NCBI RefSeq assembly: GCF_006739205.1
Contig: NZ_AP019720.1
Location: 1,488,001 to 1,552,000 of the forward strand
Direction: 5' to 3'
Source: Streptococcus mutans
Lineage (GTDB): Bacteria > Bacillota > Bacilli > Lactobacillales > Streptococcaceae
Length of the DNA stretch: 64,000 nt
The notes below the pieces were generated by a model. That model did no database searches. It had not been told where the DNA came from and saw nothing but the letters and a program-made list of their open reading frames with translations. Shown here piece by piece: positions 19,205 to 28,443 of the stretch. Position 1 is the first letter of the stretch. Each line of letters starts with the position of its first letter. The position numbers and the translations under genes are program-made.

Positions 19205-19366
19205 AAAAATGAAAATTTATACTTCCTTTTGAAATAGAAAAATGAGAGCAGCAGTTCATTTATCTCCTCATAAGAATGGAGAATGACAGAAAAATATAAA
19301 TTGATGATATATACAACCTAACCTTTTCATGGCAATCTAACCAGTAACTTTTAAAAATAAGCAAGC

Positions 19367-19395
19367 TTGAAAATCTAAAATAAAACGTTTACAAT
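19367..19395 (+). promoter_or_regulatory. Promoter of lytST
   Basis: TTGAAA (19367-19372), 17-nt spacer, TACAAT (19390-19395), about 105 nt upstream of lytS. Confidence 0.65.
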
Positions 19396-19499
19396 AGAAA
19401 ACTAGAAACAGACGTCATCAAAAAAATATTTCGAAAAAGAGCTTTTTTTGCTAATAAGTAACTGTCCGTATTAGATTTCAATAATAGGAGAAGCACAAT

Positions 19500-21242
19500 A
19501 TGTTAATGATATTATTATTTCAGAGACTTGGTATTATCATGATTCTGGCATTTTTACTAGTCAATAACAGCTATTTTCGACAGTTGATTGAAGAACGTTC
19601 TAAGCGTGAAAAGCTGGTTCTTATTATCATTTTTGGTATTTTCGTCATCATTTCCAATATGACAGGAATTGAAATCACTAGCGATAAAAGTTTGGTGGAA
19701 CGTCCTATTCTAACGACTATTTCTCATTCAGATTCTCTAGCTAATACGAGAACTTTGGTTATCACAACGGCTAGCTTAGTCGGCGGTCCTTTAGTTGGAA
19801 CTGTTGTGGGTTTCATTGGTGGTGTCCATCGTTTCTTCCAAGGGAATTTTTCTGGTGCTTTTTACATTGTCAGTTCTGCTTTGGTAGGATATATTAGTGG
19901 TCGACTGGGTGATCAATTAAAAACTAACAACCTTTATCCATCTACTTCGCAGGTCATTGTTATCAGTATTATTGCTGAAAGTATTCAAATGCTCTTTGTC
20001 GGTTTCTTTACTGGCTGGGATTTGGTTAAACTGATTTTCATTCCTATGATGTTGCTTAACAGTCTAGGTTCGACCTTATTTCTAGCTATTCTCAAGACCT
20101 ACTTATCCAATGAAAGACAGCTGAGAGCTGTTCAGACTCGGGATGTTTTAGATTTGACGCAGCAAACCCTGCCTTATTTAAGACAGGGACTGAGTCAGCA
20201 ATCAGCTACTAAAGTGTGTAATATCATTAAGCAGCATACTAATTTTGATGCCGTTGGTCTGACTGATCGAACCAATGTCCTAGCTCATATCGGCGTTGGT
20301 CAAGATCATCATATTGCCGGACAAGCGGTCAAAACAGATCTCTCAAAAAGTGTTATTTTAAACGGTCAGCCACAAATTGCCTTAGATAAAACAGCCATTG
20401 CCTGTCCAGACCAAAGCTGTCTCCTCAATTCAGCCATCGTCGTTCCGCTCAAGATCAATAATGAGACAGTTGGGGCCTTAAAAATGTACTTTTCTGGTGA
20501 TAAGAAGATGACCGAAGTCGAAGAAAATCTTGCCCTAGGTCTCGCACAAATTTTTTCTGGACAATTGGCCATCGGTATTGCCGAGGAACAAAATAAGTTG
20601 GCTAATATTGCAGAAATCAAGGCCTTGCAGTCCCAGATTAATCCTCATTTCTTCTTCAATGCCATAAACACCATCAGTGCTTTGATTCGTCTTGATGCCA
20701 ACAAAGCTCGATATGCTCTCATGCAATTAAGTACTTTTTTCCGAACCAGTTTACAAGGCGGACAAGATAGAGAAATCACTTTAGAACAGGAAAAAGCGCA
20801 CGTTGATGCTTATATGAATCTTGAAAAGCTGCGCTTTCCTGATAAATATCAACTGAATTATCATATTACTGTTTCAACTAAAATGACCCTGCCTCCTTTT
20901 GGTTTGCAGGTTTTGGTTGAAAATGCAGTACGTCATGCTTTTAAAGAACGCAAGAAAGACAATCATATTTGTATTTCCATAACAGATCAGGGAGAGTTTT
21001 ACAAGGTGGCCGTTAGCGATAATGGTCAGGGTATTTCTCCTAATATGATTGACAAATTAGGACAGGAAACTGTATCTGAAAGCAAGGGAACAGGAACAGC
21101 CCTTGTTAATTTAAACAATCGCCTAAATTTACTTTATGGCAGTGCTAGTCAGTTACACTTTGACAGTACAGATCAAGGAACAACCGTCTGGTATGAGATT
21201 CCTTATCAAAAAGGAGATAAAGATGAACATTTTAATTCTTGA
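19500..21242 (+). CDS. lytS: LytS-type sensor histidine kinase
   Basis: 580 aa. Residues 1 to about 200 hold five to six membrane segments of the 5TM-5TMR_LYT type, with [27 protein letters not shown]-like domain follows (about 220-355), then the His_kinase region [20 protein letters not shown] with the phospho-acceptor His383, and a HATPase domain with VENAVRHAF and DNGQGI. It senses cell-envelope or metabolic state and phosphorylates LytR, controlling lrgAB. Its stop overlaps lytR by 20 nt. Confidence 0.95.
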   Translation: MLMILLFQRLGIIMILAFLLVNNSYFRQLIEERSKREKLVLIIIFGIFVIISNMTGIEITSDKSLVERPILTTISHSDSLANTRTLVITTASLVGGPLVGTVVGFIGGVHRFFQGNFSGAFYIVSSALVGYISGRLGDQLKTNNLYPSTSQVIVISIIAESIQMLFVGFFTGWDLVKLIFIPMMLLNSLGSTLFLAILKTYLSNERQLRAVQTRDVLDLTQQTLPYLRQGLSQQSATKVCNIIKQHTNFDAVGLTDRTNVLAHIGVGQDHHIAGQAVKTDLSKSVILNGQPQIALDKTAIACPDQSCLLNSAIVVPLKINNETVGALKMYFSGDKKMTEVEENLALGLAQIFSGQLAIGIAEEQNKLANIAEIKALQSQINPHFFFNAINTISALIRLDANKARYALMQLSTFFRTSLQGGQDREITLEQEKAHVDAYMNLEKLRFPDKYQLNYHITVSTKMTLPPFGLQVLVENAVRHAFKERKKDNHICISITDQGEFYKVAVSDNGQGISPNMIDKLGQETVSESKGTGTALVNLNNRLNLLYGSASQLHFDSTDQGTTVWYEIPYQKGDKDEHFNS

Positions 21243-21957
21243 TGATGAAATGTTGGCAAGACAAGAGTTAACTTTTTTAATTCAGCAGAGTAAGGAACTT
21301 GATCATCCTGATATTTTTGAAGCTGAAGATATTAGCAGTGCTGAAAAAATTCTCTTTCGCCAGCAGATTGATTTAATTTTTCTTGATATTTCACTCAGCG
21401 AGGAAAATGGTTTTACCTTGGCCAACCAATTAGAGCAATTGGCACATCCTCCACTTGTCGTCTTTGCGACAGCCTATGATCATTATGCCGTTAAAGCTTT
21501 TGAAAGCAATGCTGCTGACTATATTTTGAAGCCTTTTGAGCAGGGGCGTGTGGATAAAGCTTTGGCTAAAGTTAAGAAAATACAACACTTATCTACAATA
21601 GATGAAACAGCTACGACAGAAAAGAAAGGTATGGAACTGTTAACACTGACTTTAGCAGATAGAAGCATTGTCCTTAAGATGCCAGACATTGTGGCCGCTA
21701 GCATTGAAGATGGAGAACTGACCGTCAGTACCAAAAACACGAGCTACACCATCAAGAAAACATTGAATTGGTTTAAAACTCGCGCCAAGACCAATTATTT
21801 CCTGCAGATTCATCGCAATACAGTTGTTAATCTGGAAATGATTCAGGAAATTCAGCCTTGGTTTAACCATACGCTCTTACTGGTGATGGTCAATGGTGAA
21901 AAATTCCCAGTCGGGCGTTCCTATATGAAAGAATTGAATGCTCATTTGACCTTATAA
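21223..21957 (+). CDS. lytR: LytR-type response regulator (LytTR family)
   Basis: 244 aa from the ATG at 21223 (AAAGGAG SD inside the end of lytS). Receiver domain with phospho-acceptor Asp55 in [13 protein letters not shown] and lysine in [10 protein letters not shown]-terminal LytTR DNA-binding domain ([39 protein letters not shown]). It activates lrgAB immediately downstream in related streptococci. A terminator separates it from lrgA, so lrgAB has an independent promoter. Confidence 0.95.
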   Translation: MNILILDDEMLARQELTFLIQQSKELDHPDIFEAEDISSAEKILFRQQIDLIFLDISLSEENGFTLANQLEQLAHPPLVVFATAYDHYAVKAFESNAADYILKPFEQGRVDKALAKVKKIQHLSTIDETATTEKKGMELLTLTLADRSIVLKMPDIVAASIEDGELTVSTKNTSYTIKKTLNWFKTRAKTNYFLQIHRNTVVNLEMIQEIQPWFNHTLLLVMVNGEKFPVGRSYMKELNAHLTL

Positions 21958-22015
21958 ATGAACTAGTTTCATTAACTCCTCAAAATTTTCATTTGACAAT
22001 TTTACATTGGCATTA

Positions 22016-22050
22016 AGAAGTTGGATATTGCAATTCAGCTTCTTTTTTTT
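22016..22050 (+). terminator. Terminator of lytST
   Basis: 10-bp stem AGAAGTTGGA (22016-22025)/TTCAGCTTCT (22034-22043) with two G-U pairs, followed by a run of eight T's. Confidence 0.88.
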
Positions 22051-22066
22051 GCAATCGGGGACAATT

Positions 22067-22098
22067 TTGAAAACGTTTTACACAAAATGAGCTACAAT
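22067..22098 (+). promoter_or_regulatory. lrgA promoter region with a cre-like palindrome
   Basis: TACAAT (22093-22098) is a likely -10; a TTGAAA at 22067-22072 is 20 nt away, a poor spacing that fits an activator-dependent promoter. TGAAAACGTTTTAC (22068-22081) overlaps the -35 area and resembles a catabolite-responsive element (cre) with its central ACGT palindrome, although the last two positions do not match the consensus. CcpA control of lrgAB is reported in S. mutans, as I recall. Confidence 0.5.
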
Positions 22099-22132
22099 AA
22101 CATTGTCAAGAAAGGAAGGAGTCGTTCGTATT

Positions 22133-22600
22133 ATGAAACACACTAGTAAAGTAACACAATCAAAATCAGCACCTATGTTTATTCAAATGTCTATCTATGC
22201 TGCTATTCTGCTCGTTTCTCAGCTTATTTCAGAATTATTGCCTAAAGCCTTACCGATTCCAACCACCGTTATTGGTTTAATTCTCATGTATGTCCTCTTG
22301 TGCAGCCATATTATCAAAATTGAATGGGTTGATTCCTTGGGTTCCTTATTAATTAGTATGATTGGCTTTATGTTTGTCCCATCAGGTATTTCCCTAGCAG
22401 CCAATTTAAATATTCTCAAAGCTGAAGGATTGCAGTTGGTCGCTGTTATTAGCCTATCGACCATTCTCATGCTAGTCATTGTCACCTATATCACTTCTAT
22501 CATTCTGTCCATTAAAAAGGTGAATGTGGCAAGTCTGTGGGAAAAATGGATTGCTCATAGCTTTGAAAAGAAATTTAGCAAGAAAGTAGAGGGAAAATAA
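22133..22600 (+). CDS. lrgA: Holin-like protein LrgA (CidA/LrgA family)
   Basis: 155 aa, about four membrane segments, with the LrgA-family pattern LVSQLISELLPKALPIPTTVIGLILMYVLL and LLISMIGFMFVPSGISL. With LrgB it forms a membrane system that affects autolysis, oxidative-stress tolerance and, in S. mutans, pyruvate uptake. The ATG at 22133 follows AAGGAAGGAG; a TTG at 22103 lies upstream of this SD and is rejected. lrgB starts 1 nt after its stop. Confidence 0.93.
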   Translation: MKHTSKVTQSKSAPMFIQMSIYAAILLVSQLISELLPKALPIPTTVIGLILMYVLLCSHIIKIEWVDSLGSLLISMIGFMFVPSGISLAANLNILKAEGLQLVAVISLSTILMLVIVTYITSIILSIKKVNVASLWEKWIAHSFEKKFSKKVEGK

Positions 22601-22601
22601 G

Positions 22602-23333
22602 ATGGCACTGTTAAAATCACCTATTTTTGGTATTTGTTTTTCATTAATCCTTTATACGATCGGGCAAGATTTATTCAAAAAGAGTAAAGGCTTCTTTCTC
22701 TTACAACCCCTTTTCTTTGCTATGGTTGCAGGCATTATCGTACTTGTTTTATTGGCAAAAGGATTGGGAACTGATGTTAAAACCTTATATACTCAAGCTT
22801 ATAAACCCGGCGGAGATTTGATTTTCTGGTTCCTTAATCCCGCAACCATTGCCTTTGCCGTTCCACTTTATAAGAAAAATGACGCTGTCAAAAAATATTG
22901 GAAGGAAATCATCAGCAGTTTGATTATCGGTATGGTCGTTTCCTTAGTCATCATTGTTGCTATTTCAAAAGCTATTGGTTTAAGCCAAGCTAGCACTGCT
23001 TCTATGCTGCCGCAGGCAGCAACAACAGCCATTGCCCTCCCTATTGCTCACGCTATCGGCGGCAATACTGCCATCACTGCCATGGCTTGTATCCTAAACG
23101 CCGTTATCATCTATGCTTTAGGCAAAAAATTAGTTGCTTTCTTCCACCTCAATAAGAGTGAAATCGGTGTTGGCTTAGGTTTAGGAACATCTGGTCATAC
23201 AGTTGGTGCAGCCTTTGCTCTAGAATTAGGAGAACTACAAGGTGCCATGGCTGCCATCGCAGTTGTTGTCATCGGCCTCGTCGTTGACTTGGTTATTCCT
23301 ATCTTTAGCTACATGATAGGATTAGTGCACTAA
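22602..23333 (+). CDS. lrgB: LrgB family membrane protein
   Basis: 243 aa, multiple membrane segments. The LrgB pattern includes IFWFLNPATIAFAVPLYKK, MLPQAATTAIALPIAHAIGGN and GLGLGTSGHTVGAAFALE. Translationally coupled to lrgA and ends the LytST-regulated unit, followed by a terminator. Acts in the cytoplasmic membrane with LrgA. Confidence 0.95.
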   Translation: MALLKSPIFGICFSLILYTIGQDLFKKSKGFFLLQPLFFAMVAGIIVLVLLAKGLGTDVKTLYTQAYKPGGDLIFWFLNPATIAFAVPLYKKNDAVKKYWKEIISSLIIGMVVSLVIIVAISKAIGLSQASTASMLPQAATTAIALPIAHAIGGNTAITAMACILNAVIIYALGKKLVAFFHLNKSEIGVGLGLGTSGHTVGAAFALELGELQGAMAAIAVVVIGLVVDLVIPIFSYMIGLVH

Positions 23334-23358
23334 AAATTAAAACTGCTATCGATAAGAC

Positions 23359-23395
23359 AAAAGCCTCTCACGGATGATTCCGCGAAAGGCTTTTT
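23359..23395 (+). terminator. Terminator of lrgAB
   Basis: AAAAGCCT (23359-23366)/AGGCTTTT (23387-23394) with an inner CGGA/TCCG helix and T-tail. Confidence 0.88.
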
Positions 23396-23473
23396 AAAAG
23401 TAGGGGTATGAAAGGAAAACAAAAAAATTCATTTAATTAATAAAATTCTACCTCACATAATTGTCAATTAAGC

Positions 23474-23656
23474 TTATAAATCGTATTCAGCAAAGACCTC
23501 TTTAGCATCTATCATATTACCATCTAAAATATCTTGATATCCTTTGTCTAATTTAGCTTTTAAGCTTGATAGATTACTTCTTGTTCTGAAGATTTAATAG
23601 GTGAGGAAAGGCAATTCATCAAATTTAAAAATATCGTTTAATACTATTTTCGTCAT
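23474..23656 (-). pseudogene. Decayed type II antitoxin-like gene
   Basis: One reading frame runs ATG (23656) to TAA (23474-23476), 61 codons, interrupted by a single in-frame TAA at codon 21. The C-terminal half reads LSSLKAKLDKGYQDILDGNMIDAKEVFAEYDL, which resembles the C-terminus of RelB/Phd-type antitoxins (LExGxxDIxxGxxxDAKEVF). It starts 1 nt after the nnrD stop. No toxin gene remains next to it. A relic of a toxin-antitoxin pair is the best explanation; an unusual short peptide gene is the alternative. Confidence 0.5.
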
Positions 23657-23657
23657 A

Positions 23658-24491
23658 TCACTCACTCATCTCCTTCATCACTCTTGTTATCTCCGCACTG
23701 ATTCTGGTTGGTAGGACGACGTAGGCCTCTTTGCTCAATTGGTCTGCTATGTAGGAGTGGAGGAAAACAGCGGCTGCGGCAACCTCAAAGCGGTCTGTGT
23801 GAAATTGAGCAACAAAGCCTGCAATCATTCCAGCCAAGGTATCTCCCATACCGCCAGTCGCTTGATAGGGACCGCCAACTTGGATATGTCCGATTTTTTG
23901 TCCTTGATAAATCTTGGTCTGATGGGATTTTGCGACTAGGATGGTTTCTTTTGGAAAATGAGCTAGTGCTGTTTGTGTTGCTGCTTCTATCTGTTCTGGA
24001 ATAGTCAGTCCAGACAATCTTTCCCATTCTTTTTGATGGGGTGTTAGGATTATTTGCTTGATTGGCCAAATAGCTGGTTTTCTTTTGGCTAATAGATTTA
24101 TAGCAGAGCCATCAATAATCAGGATCTGTTTTGGTTTGATAGCCTGCCAAACCACATCAAAGGTTGTTTGAGCCAAGTCATCTTCTGCCAAGCCCGGTCC
24201 CATAAGAACCACATCTGCTGCTGTTATTTGCTCTGACAAACGATCTTTTTCAACCATATCAAAAGCCATAGCTTCGGGTAAATGGCTGTGCAGAGCTGTG
24301 ATATTGTCCTTATGGGTCGCAACCATCACCAAACCAGCTCCGCTATTGACACAAGCAAGGGCAGCCATGATGATAGCACCACCGTAAGGGTAGTTGCCGC
24401 CAATCAAAAGGACACGGCCAAAAGTCCCCTTGTGACTGTTAAGAGGACGTGGTTTAATTATTTTTTTCGTTAAAAGATCATCAATAATCAT
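23658..24491 (-). CDS. nnrD: ADP-dependent (S)-NAD(P)H-hydrate dehydratase
   Basis: 277 aa ribokinase-like fold, YjeF C-terminal type. Repairs hydrated NADH/NADPH. Motifs: [51 protein letters not shown], and the anion hole [14 protein letters not shown] near residue 225. There is no epimerase domain, so a separate NnrE would be needed. Its ATG overlaps the folD stop (ATGA, 4 nt), so it is coupled to folate metabolism. Confidence 0.92.
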   Translation of the reverse strand: MIIDDLLTKKIIKPRPLNSHKGTFGRVLLIGGNYPYGGAIIMAALACVNSGAGLVMVATHKDNITALHSHLPEAMAFDMVEKDRLSEQITAADVVLMGPGLAEDDLAQTTFDVVWQAIKPKQILIIDGSAINLLAKRKPAIWPIKQIILTPHQKEWERLSGLTIPEQIEAATQTALAHFPKETILVAKSHQTKIYQGQKIGHIQVGGPYQATGGMGDTLAGMIAGFVAQFHTDRFEVAAAAVFLHSYIADQLSKEAYVVLPTRISAEITRVMKEMSE

Positions 24492-25342
24492 TTGGTCACA
24501 CTTCTTAAAGCTGCTTGATAGGTTTGTTCCAAAAGCATGGTGATGGTCATAGGACCGACACCACCCGGAACAGGAGTAATGAGGCTGGCTTTTTGAGCGA
24601 CGTGGTCAAAGTTAACATCGCCGATAAGTTTTCCATTTTTGTCACGGTTCATGCCAACATCAATGACAACAGCACCTTCTTTGACAAATTCCTCAGTGAC
24701 AAAATTTCCTTGACCAATAGCAACAATAAGCACATCCGCACAGCGTGTGACTTCTGATAAATGTTTCGTTCTAGAATGGGTCAGGGTAACTGTTGCATTT
24801 TTTTCGAGCAATAACTGCGCCATTGGCTTCCCAACGATATTGGAACGACCAATAATAACTGCATGCTTCCCTTCAAGATCAACGTGATAGGCACTCAGCA
24901 TTTCCATAATACCAGCGGGGGTACAAGGTACCATCATGGAACGACCGCTCCACAAATGACCAGTATTCATAGGATGAAAGCCATCTACATCCTTATGAGG
25001 ATCAATGGCTAAAATGATTTTCTTATCATTAATGTGAGCCGGCAGCGGCAATTGAACCAGAATACCATGGAAGGAAGGATCTTGATTATAACCTTCAATA
25101 ATCTCAATTAATTCTTCTTCACTAATAGAGTCAGATAGGCGTATGGTTTCACTTTTAAATCCCGCCTTGATAGCTGAGCGCTCTTTATTACGCACATAGA
25201 CTTGACTGGCAGGATTATCACCTACTAAAATCACCACAAGACCGGGAACAAGCCCATGTTTTTCTTTCATCTGTTCAACTTTATTGGCTAAATGCAATTG
25301 CAGCTTTTGTGCCAAGGCTTTACCATCAATAATTTCTGTCAT
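24488..25342 (-). CDS. folD: Bifunctional methylene-THF dehydrogenase/cyclohydrolase FolD
   Basis: 284 aa. Interconverts 5,10-methylene-THF and 10-formyl-THF, producing NADPH and one-carbon units. Contains [72 protein letters not shown] and [14 protein letters not shown]. Two ATGs occur: 25348 directly abuts the CAGGAG SD, while 25342 is 6 nt away and is chosen. Promoter at 25371-25379; nnrD follows in a 4-nt overlap. Confidence 0.96.
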   Translation of the reverse strand: MTEIIDGKALAQKLQLHLANKVEQMKEKHGLVPGLVVILVGDNPASQVYVRNKERSAIKAGFKSETIRLSDSISEEELIEIIEGYNQDPSFHGILVQLPLPAHINDKKIILAIDPHKDVDGFHPMNTGHLWSGRSMMVPCTPAGIMEMLSAYHVDLEGKHAVIIGRSNIVGKPMAQLLLEKNATVTLTHSRTKHLSEVTRCADVLIVAIGQGNFVTEEFVKEGAVVIDVGMNRDKNGKLIGDVNFDHVAQKASLITPVPGGVGPMTITMLLEQTYQAALRSVTK

Positions 25343-25370
25343 TCTCATCTCCTGAAAAGATACTGCTTTT

Positions 25371-25379
25371 ATTATACCA
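25371..25379 (-). promoter_or_regulatory. Extended -10 promoter of folD-nnrD
   Basis: TGGTATAAT on the minus strand. Its upstream edge touches the T-run of the feo terminator, so termination and initiation sites are fused back to back. Confidence 0.65.
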
Positions 25380-25418
25380 AAAAAGGCGAGCAGATAACAC
25401 GCTGCTACACCTTTTTTT
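25379..25418 (-). terminator. Terminator of the feo operon
   Basis: AGCAG (25389-25393)/CTGCT (25402-25406) with a small internal loop, then GG/CC and A/T pairs; six T's on the minus-strand exit side. Confidence 0.85.
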
Positions 25419-25462
25419 CTATATTTAAATATTATAATCAGTTCAAAATATGAAGCTTTGTC

Positions 25463-25609
25463 TTAATGTGTCTTGCTTGATTTTTTCATCTCATCTTTAA
25501 CAGGGCAGGCACAGTCACAATCGCCACAAGAACCTTTCTGCTTAATATAATGACGAATTCCTAAGAAAGCTCCAGCTGCAATTAAGATAGCAATAATAAA
25601 GGTTGACAT
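25463..25609 (-). CDS. FeoB-associated Cys-rich membrane protein
   Basis: 48 aa (50 aa if the ATG at 25615 is used). One membrane segment at the N-terminus (STFIIAILIAAGAFLGI) is followed by a cysteine cluster KGSCGDCDCACPVKD. Small proteins of this layout follow feoB in many Firmicutes and are thought to assist ferrous iron uptake. It sits 18 nt after feoB on the same strand and is followed by the operon terminator. AAAGGA is 9 nt from the chosen ATG but only 3 nt from the upstream one. Confidence 0.85.
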   Translation of the reverse strand: MSTFIIAILIAAGAFLGIRHYIKQKGSCGDCDCACPVKDEMKKSSKTH

Positions 25610-25627
25610 AGTCATTCTTCCTTTCTA

Positions 25628-27778
25628 TTAGTTATGACTTAAACTTAAATTATCTAAGGTAATCACTTTTTCTTTGACCTGACGTGGTTTTCTAACAATA
25701 AAGTAAAGCATCACAAGCAATAAAACAAGAGCTAAACCTGTCCAAAGCGTCACTGGCTTGCCATAAAAAGCGACTAAACCAAGCTGGTAAATAATTAAGC
25801 TAACAAGATAAGCCAGACCCGTTTGATAAGCAATAGCCACTAAAGTCCACTTCAGATTCCCCATTTCGCGTTTGATAGCTCCGATTGAGGCAAAACAAGG
25901 CGCACAAAGCAAATTGAAGGTCAAAAATGAATAGGCTGCCAAAGCTGTATAATCCCCCTGAAGGCTAACCCATAGTGAATGCGTTGTTTCTGTTGCATCG
26001 GGATTATTGTAGAGAATTCCAAAAGTTGCAACTACTGTTTCCTTAGCTGCAAGACCAGTTAGAGCAGCAACAGTCGCCTTCCAATTTCCAAAACCAAGCG
26101 GTGTAAAGATCCAAGCCAAGAGACGACCAAGACTAGCCAAAATACTGTTTTCCGTATCAACTGAATGCAAAGTAAAATTATAGGAACTCATAAACCAGAT
26201 TAAAACGGTTAAACTAAAGATAATCGTTCCAGCACGCTTAACAAAACTCATAGCCTTACCAAAAGCATAGCGCAAAACAGCATCAACCTTTGGTAGATGA
26301 TAACTTGGTAATTCCATGATAAAAGGACTCGTATAACCGCCTAAAAAACTAGTTTTCTTAAGGGCAATACCTGATAAAATAATAGCAATCATTCCCATGA
26401 AATAAGCACTTGGAGCTATCCAAGGATTATGAGGGAAAAAGGCTCCCGCAATTAAGGCAATGACGGACAGCTTAGCTGAACAAGGCATAAAAGTCGTTGT
26501 CATAATGGTAATACGGCGATCACGTTCATTCTCAATGGTTCGACTGGCCATAATTCCCGGAACACCACACCCCGTTGAAATAAGCATAGGAATAAAGGAT
26601 TTTCCTGAAAGTCCGAAACGTCTGAAAATCCGATCCATAACAAAAGCAATTCGACTCATATAACCAATATCTTCTAGAATTCCCAGACAAATAAAGAGGA
26701 CAAAAATTTGCGGTAAAAAGCCAAGAACTGTTCCAACACCAGCAACAACCCCATCAATAATCAATGATTGTAGCCAAGCCTGCACCTTCAAAGTTTCTAA
26801 AATACCTGTTATAAATTCAGGTACGTATTTACCAAAAAGAACATCATTAACCCAATCCGTCCCCATTGTTCCCACTGTTTGAATGGACAAGTAATAAACT
26901 AAGAACATAACGACCGCAAAAATGGGCAGAGCCAAAACACGATTAGTCACAATTTTATCAATTTTATCAGAAGCAGACATCTTAAAATCATTATCTTGAC
27001 TTTGTGCCATTTGGCTCACACGTTCAATGAAAGCATAACGCTGATTAATCACGATGGACTCTGAATCTTCTGTGAAGACTTCCTCGGTGATTTGAATGAT
27101 GTCTTTAATTTCCTTCTTTTGAAAGGGAGATAAATCTAATTCCTCTTCAACCAAACGGTCGCGCTCAAATAATTTGATGGCATAAAAACGGCTAGAACGT
27201 TCTGGTACTGTCTGACCGAGAACCTCAATAATTTGGGCAATCGCCGCTTCAAATTTGGCATCGTAAGTTGGATATTGAACACTATCAACACTGTCCTTAG
27301 TTGTTTGACTGGCTTTTTTAACAGCCTTGTCAACGCCTGTATTTTTCAAAGCACTGGTCGCAACAACTGGCACTCCCATCTGATAAGCCAATTTATCACT
27401 ATTAATAGATTTTCCTTGATTTTTTAACACATCGCTCATATTAAGCGCAATCGTTACAGGAATTCCTGTCTCAATTAACTGCGTCGTTAGGTAAAGGTTG
27501 CGTTCCAGATTCGTGGCATCAACCACGTTTAAAATGCTGTCTGCATGATTACTCAGCAGATAATCACGCGCTACTTTTTCTTCAGGACTGTACGGAGACA
27601 TGGAATAAATACCTGGTAAGTCCTGAACACTAATCTCTTTGAGCTTTTTGACATTACCGCTCTTACGCTCAACGGTTACACCAGGCCAATTTCCAACACG
27701 CTGACTTGTCCCTGTTAAAAGGTTAAATAAACTTGTCTTTCCGCTATTGGGATTCCCAATCAAAGCAATTTCTGTCAT
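25628..27778 (-). CDS. feoB: Ferrous iron transport protein B
   Basis: 716 aa. The N-terminal G domain carries G1 GNPNSGKTS (residues 8-16), the Thr switch VTVERKSG, G3 DLPGIYSM and G4 NMSD. A helical GDI-like region follows, then about eight to ten membrane segments with the two Gate motifs (GCGVPGIMASRTI and CAPCFASIGAIKREMG). It imports Fe2+, dependent on nucleotide hydrolysis. The start overlaps feoA by 4 nt, and the Cys-rich small protein follows. Confidence 0.97.
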   Translation of the reverse strand: MTEIALIGNPNSGKTSLFNLLTGTSQRVGNWPGVTVERKSGNVKKLKEISVQDLPGIYSMSPYSPEEKVARDYLLSNHADSILNVVDATNLERNLYLTTQLIETGIPVTIALNMSDVLKNQGKSINSDKLAYQMGVPVVATSALKNTGVDKAVKKASQTTKDSVDSVQYPTYDAKFEAAIAQIIEVLGQTVPERSSRFYAIKLFERDRLVEEELDLSPFQKKEIKDIIQITEEVFTEDSESIVINQRYAFIERVSQMAQSQDNDFKMSASDKIDKIVTNRVLALPIFAVVMFLVYYLSIQTVGTMGTDWVNDVLFGKYVPEFITGILETLKVQAWLQSLIIDGVVAGVGTVLGFLPQIFVLFICLGILEDIGYMSRIAFVMDRIFRRFGLSGKSFIPMLISTGCGVPGIMASRTIENERDRRITIMTTTFMPCSAKLSVIALIAGAFFPHNPWIAPSAYFMGMIAIILSGIALKKTSFLGGYTSPFIMELPSYHLPKVDAVLRYAFGKAMSFVKRAGTIIFSLTVLIWFMSSYNFTLHSVDTENSILASLGRLLAWIFTPLGFGNWKATVAALTGLAAKETVVATFGILYNNPDATETTHSLWVSLQGDYTALAAYSFLTFNLLCAPCFASIGAIKREMGNLKWTLVAIAYQTGLAYLVSLIIYQLGLVAFYGKPVTLWTGLALVLLLVMLYFIVRKPRQVKEKVITLDNLSLSHN

Positions 27779-28251
27779 TTTTCCTCCTGATTGTCTATCT
27801 TAACAACACTAATCATCTGTGCTTCAGATTTTCTCAAGGTCAACTCATAACCACGTAAACTGATTTCTATTGGATCTCCTAAAGGAGCTACCTTCCTCAA
27901 ATAAATCTTTGTATGACGCGTCAACCCCATATCCATAAGGCGGCGCTTAGCTTCATTAACAGCAAAGATATTGTCAATATATGCAAATTGACCTACTTCT
28001 AACTCAGATAAAGGCAATGTTTCAACCGTTTCCTGACTTTCGCTAACATCAATCTTACTTAAAATTGAATCATCAAAAGCTAAACGACTGGATTTCAGCA
28101 TAACGATAGCACTGGATTTCGTTTTTGAAATCAATTCAAGACGGCTGCCTACTTTTAAACCGAGATTGGAAAGATGTCTCACACTATCTTCAGGCAAATT
28201 GATACTGACAACAGTATAAGGAACATCTATTCTTGCATCCTGCAGAATCAA
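27775..28251 (-). CDS. feoA: Ferrous iron transport protein A, two FeoA domains
   Basis: 158 aa, about twice the size of a single FeoA. Two SH3-like FeoA repeats are visible: residues 10-65 (SVRHLSNLGLKVGSRLELISKT) and 75-150 (EAKRRLMDMGLTRHTKIYLRKVAPLGDPIEISLRGYELTLRKSEAQMI). Tandem FeoA domains occur in some Firmicutes. The start codon is TTG at 28251, fixed by a strong AGGAGGT SD 7 nt upstream; no ATG is better placed. It is coupled to feoB by a 4-nt overlap. Confidence 0.92.
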   Translation of the reverse strand: MILQDARIDVPYTVVSINLPEDSVRHLSNLGLKVGSRLELISKTKSSAIVMLKSSRLAFDDSILSKIDVSESQETVETLPLSELEVGQFAYIDNIFAVNEAKRRLMDMGLTRHTKIYLRKVAPLGDPIEISLRGYELTLRKSEAQMISVVKIDNQEEK

Positions 28252-28302
28252 ATTCTTTGACCTCCTCTCACAGTTTTGATAGAATGAATGGTTTATAAAC
28301 TT

Positions 28303-28311
28303 AGTATATCA
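28303..28311 (-). promoter_or_regulatory. Putative extended -10 promoter of feoAB
   Basis: TGATATACT on the minus strand, about 50 nt before the feoA TTG; weak -35. No obvious Fur/MntR-type palindrome was recognised. Confidence 0.45.
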
Positions 28312-28374
28312 TAATTTTCTCTATTTTCTGATAGAATTCTGTAAAAAAGGTAAATGAGAAACATTATAAAAAAG

Positions 28375-28440
28375 AAGCTGAGTGTACTCACCGCTGAATC
28401 TTTTTAGATTACTATGCGGAGTACAACTCTCAGCTTTTTT
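28375..28440 (-). terminator. Long tiered terminator hairpin after the amino-acid ABC operon
   Basis: Four stacked helices in 62 nt: AAGCTGAG (28375-28382)/CTCAGCTT (28429-28436), TGTACT/AGTACA, CCGC/GCGG, and apical AATCT/AGATT with a TTTT loop. T-runs flank both ends. It serves the minus-strand transporter genes ending at 28444 and could also block plus-strand transcription. Confidence 0.85.
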
Positions 28441-28443
28441 CTT

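Noticed and set aside
21136..21222. Longer lytR frame inside lytS
   Set aside because: The receiver domain begins at the ATG of 21223, which has AAAGGAG; the extra 29 residues are lytS sequence read in another frame.
22103..22132. Longer lrgA frame from TTG at 22103
   Set aside because: It starts upstream of the AAGGAAGGAG that serves the ATG at 22133.
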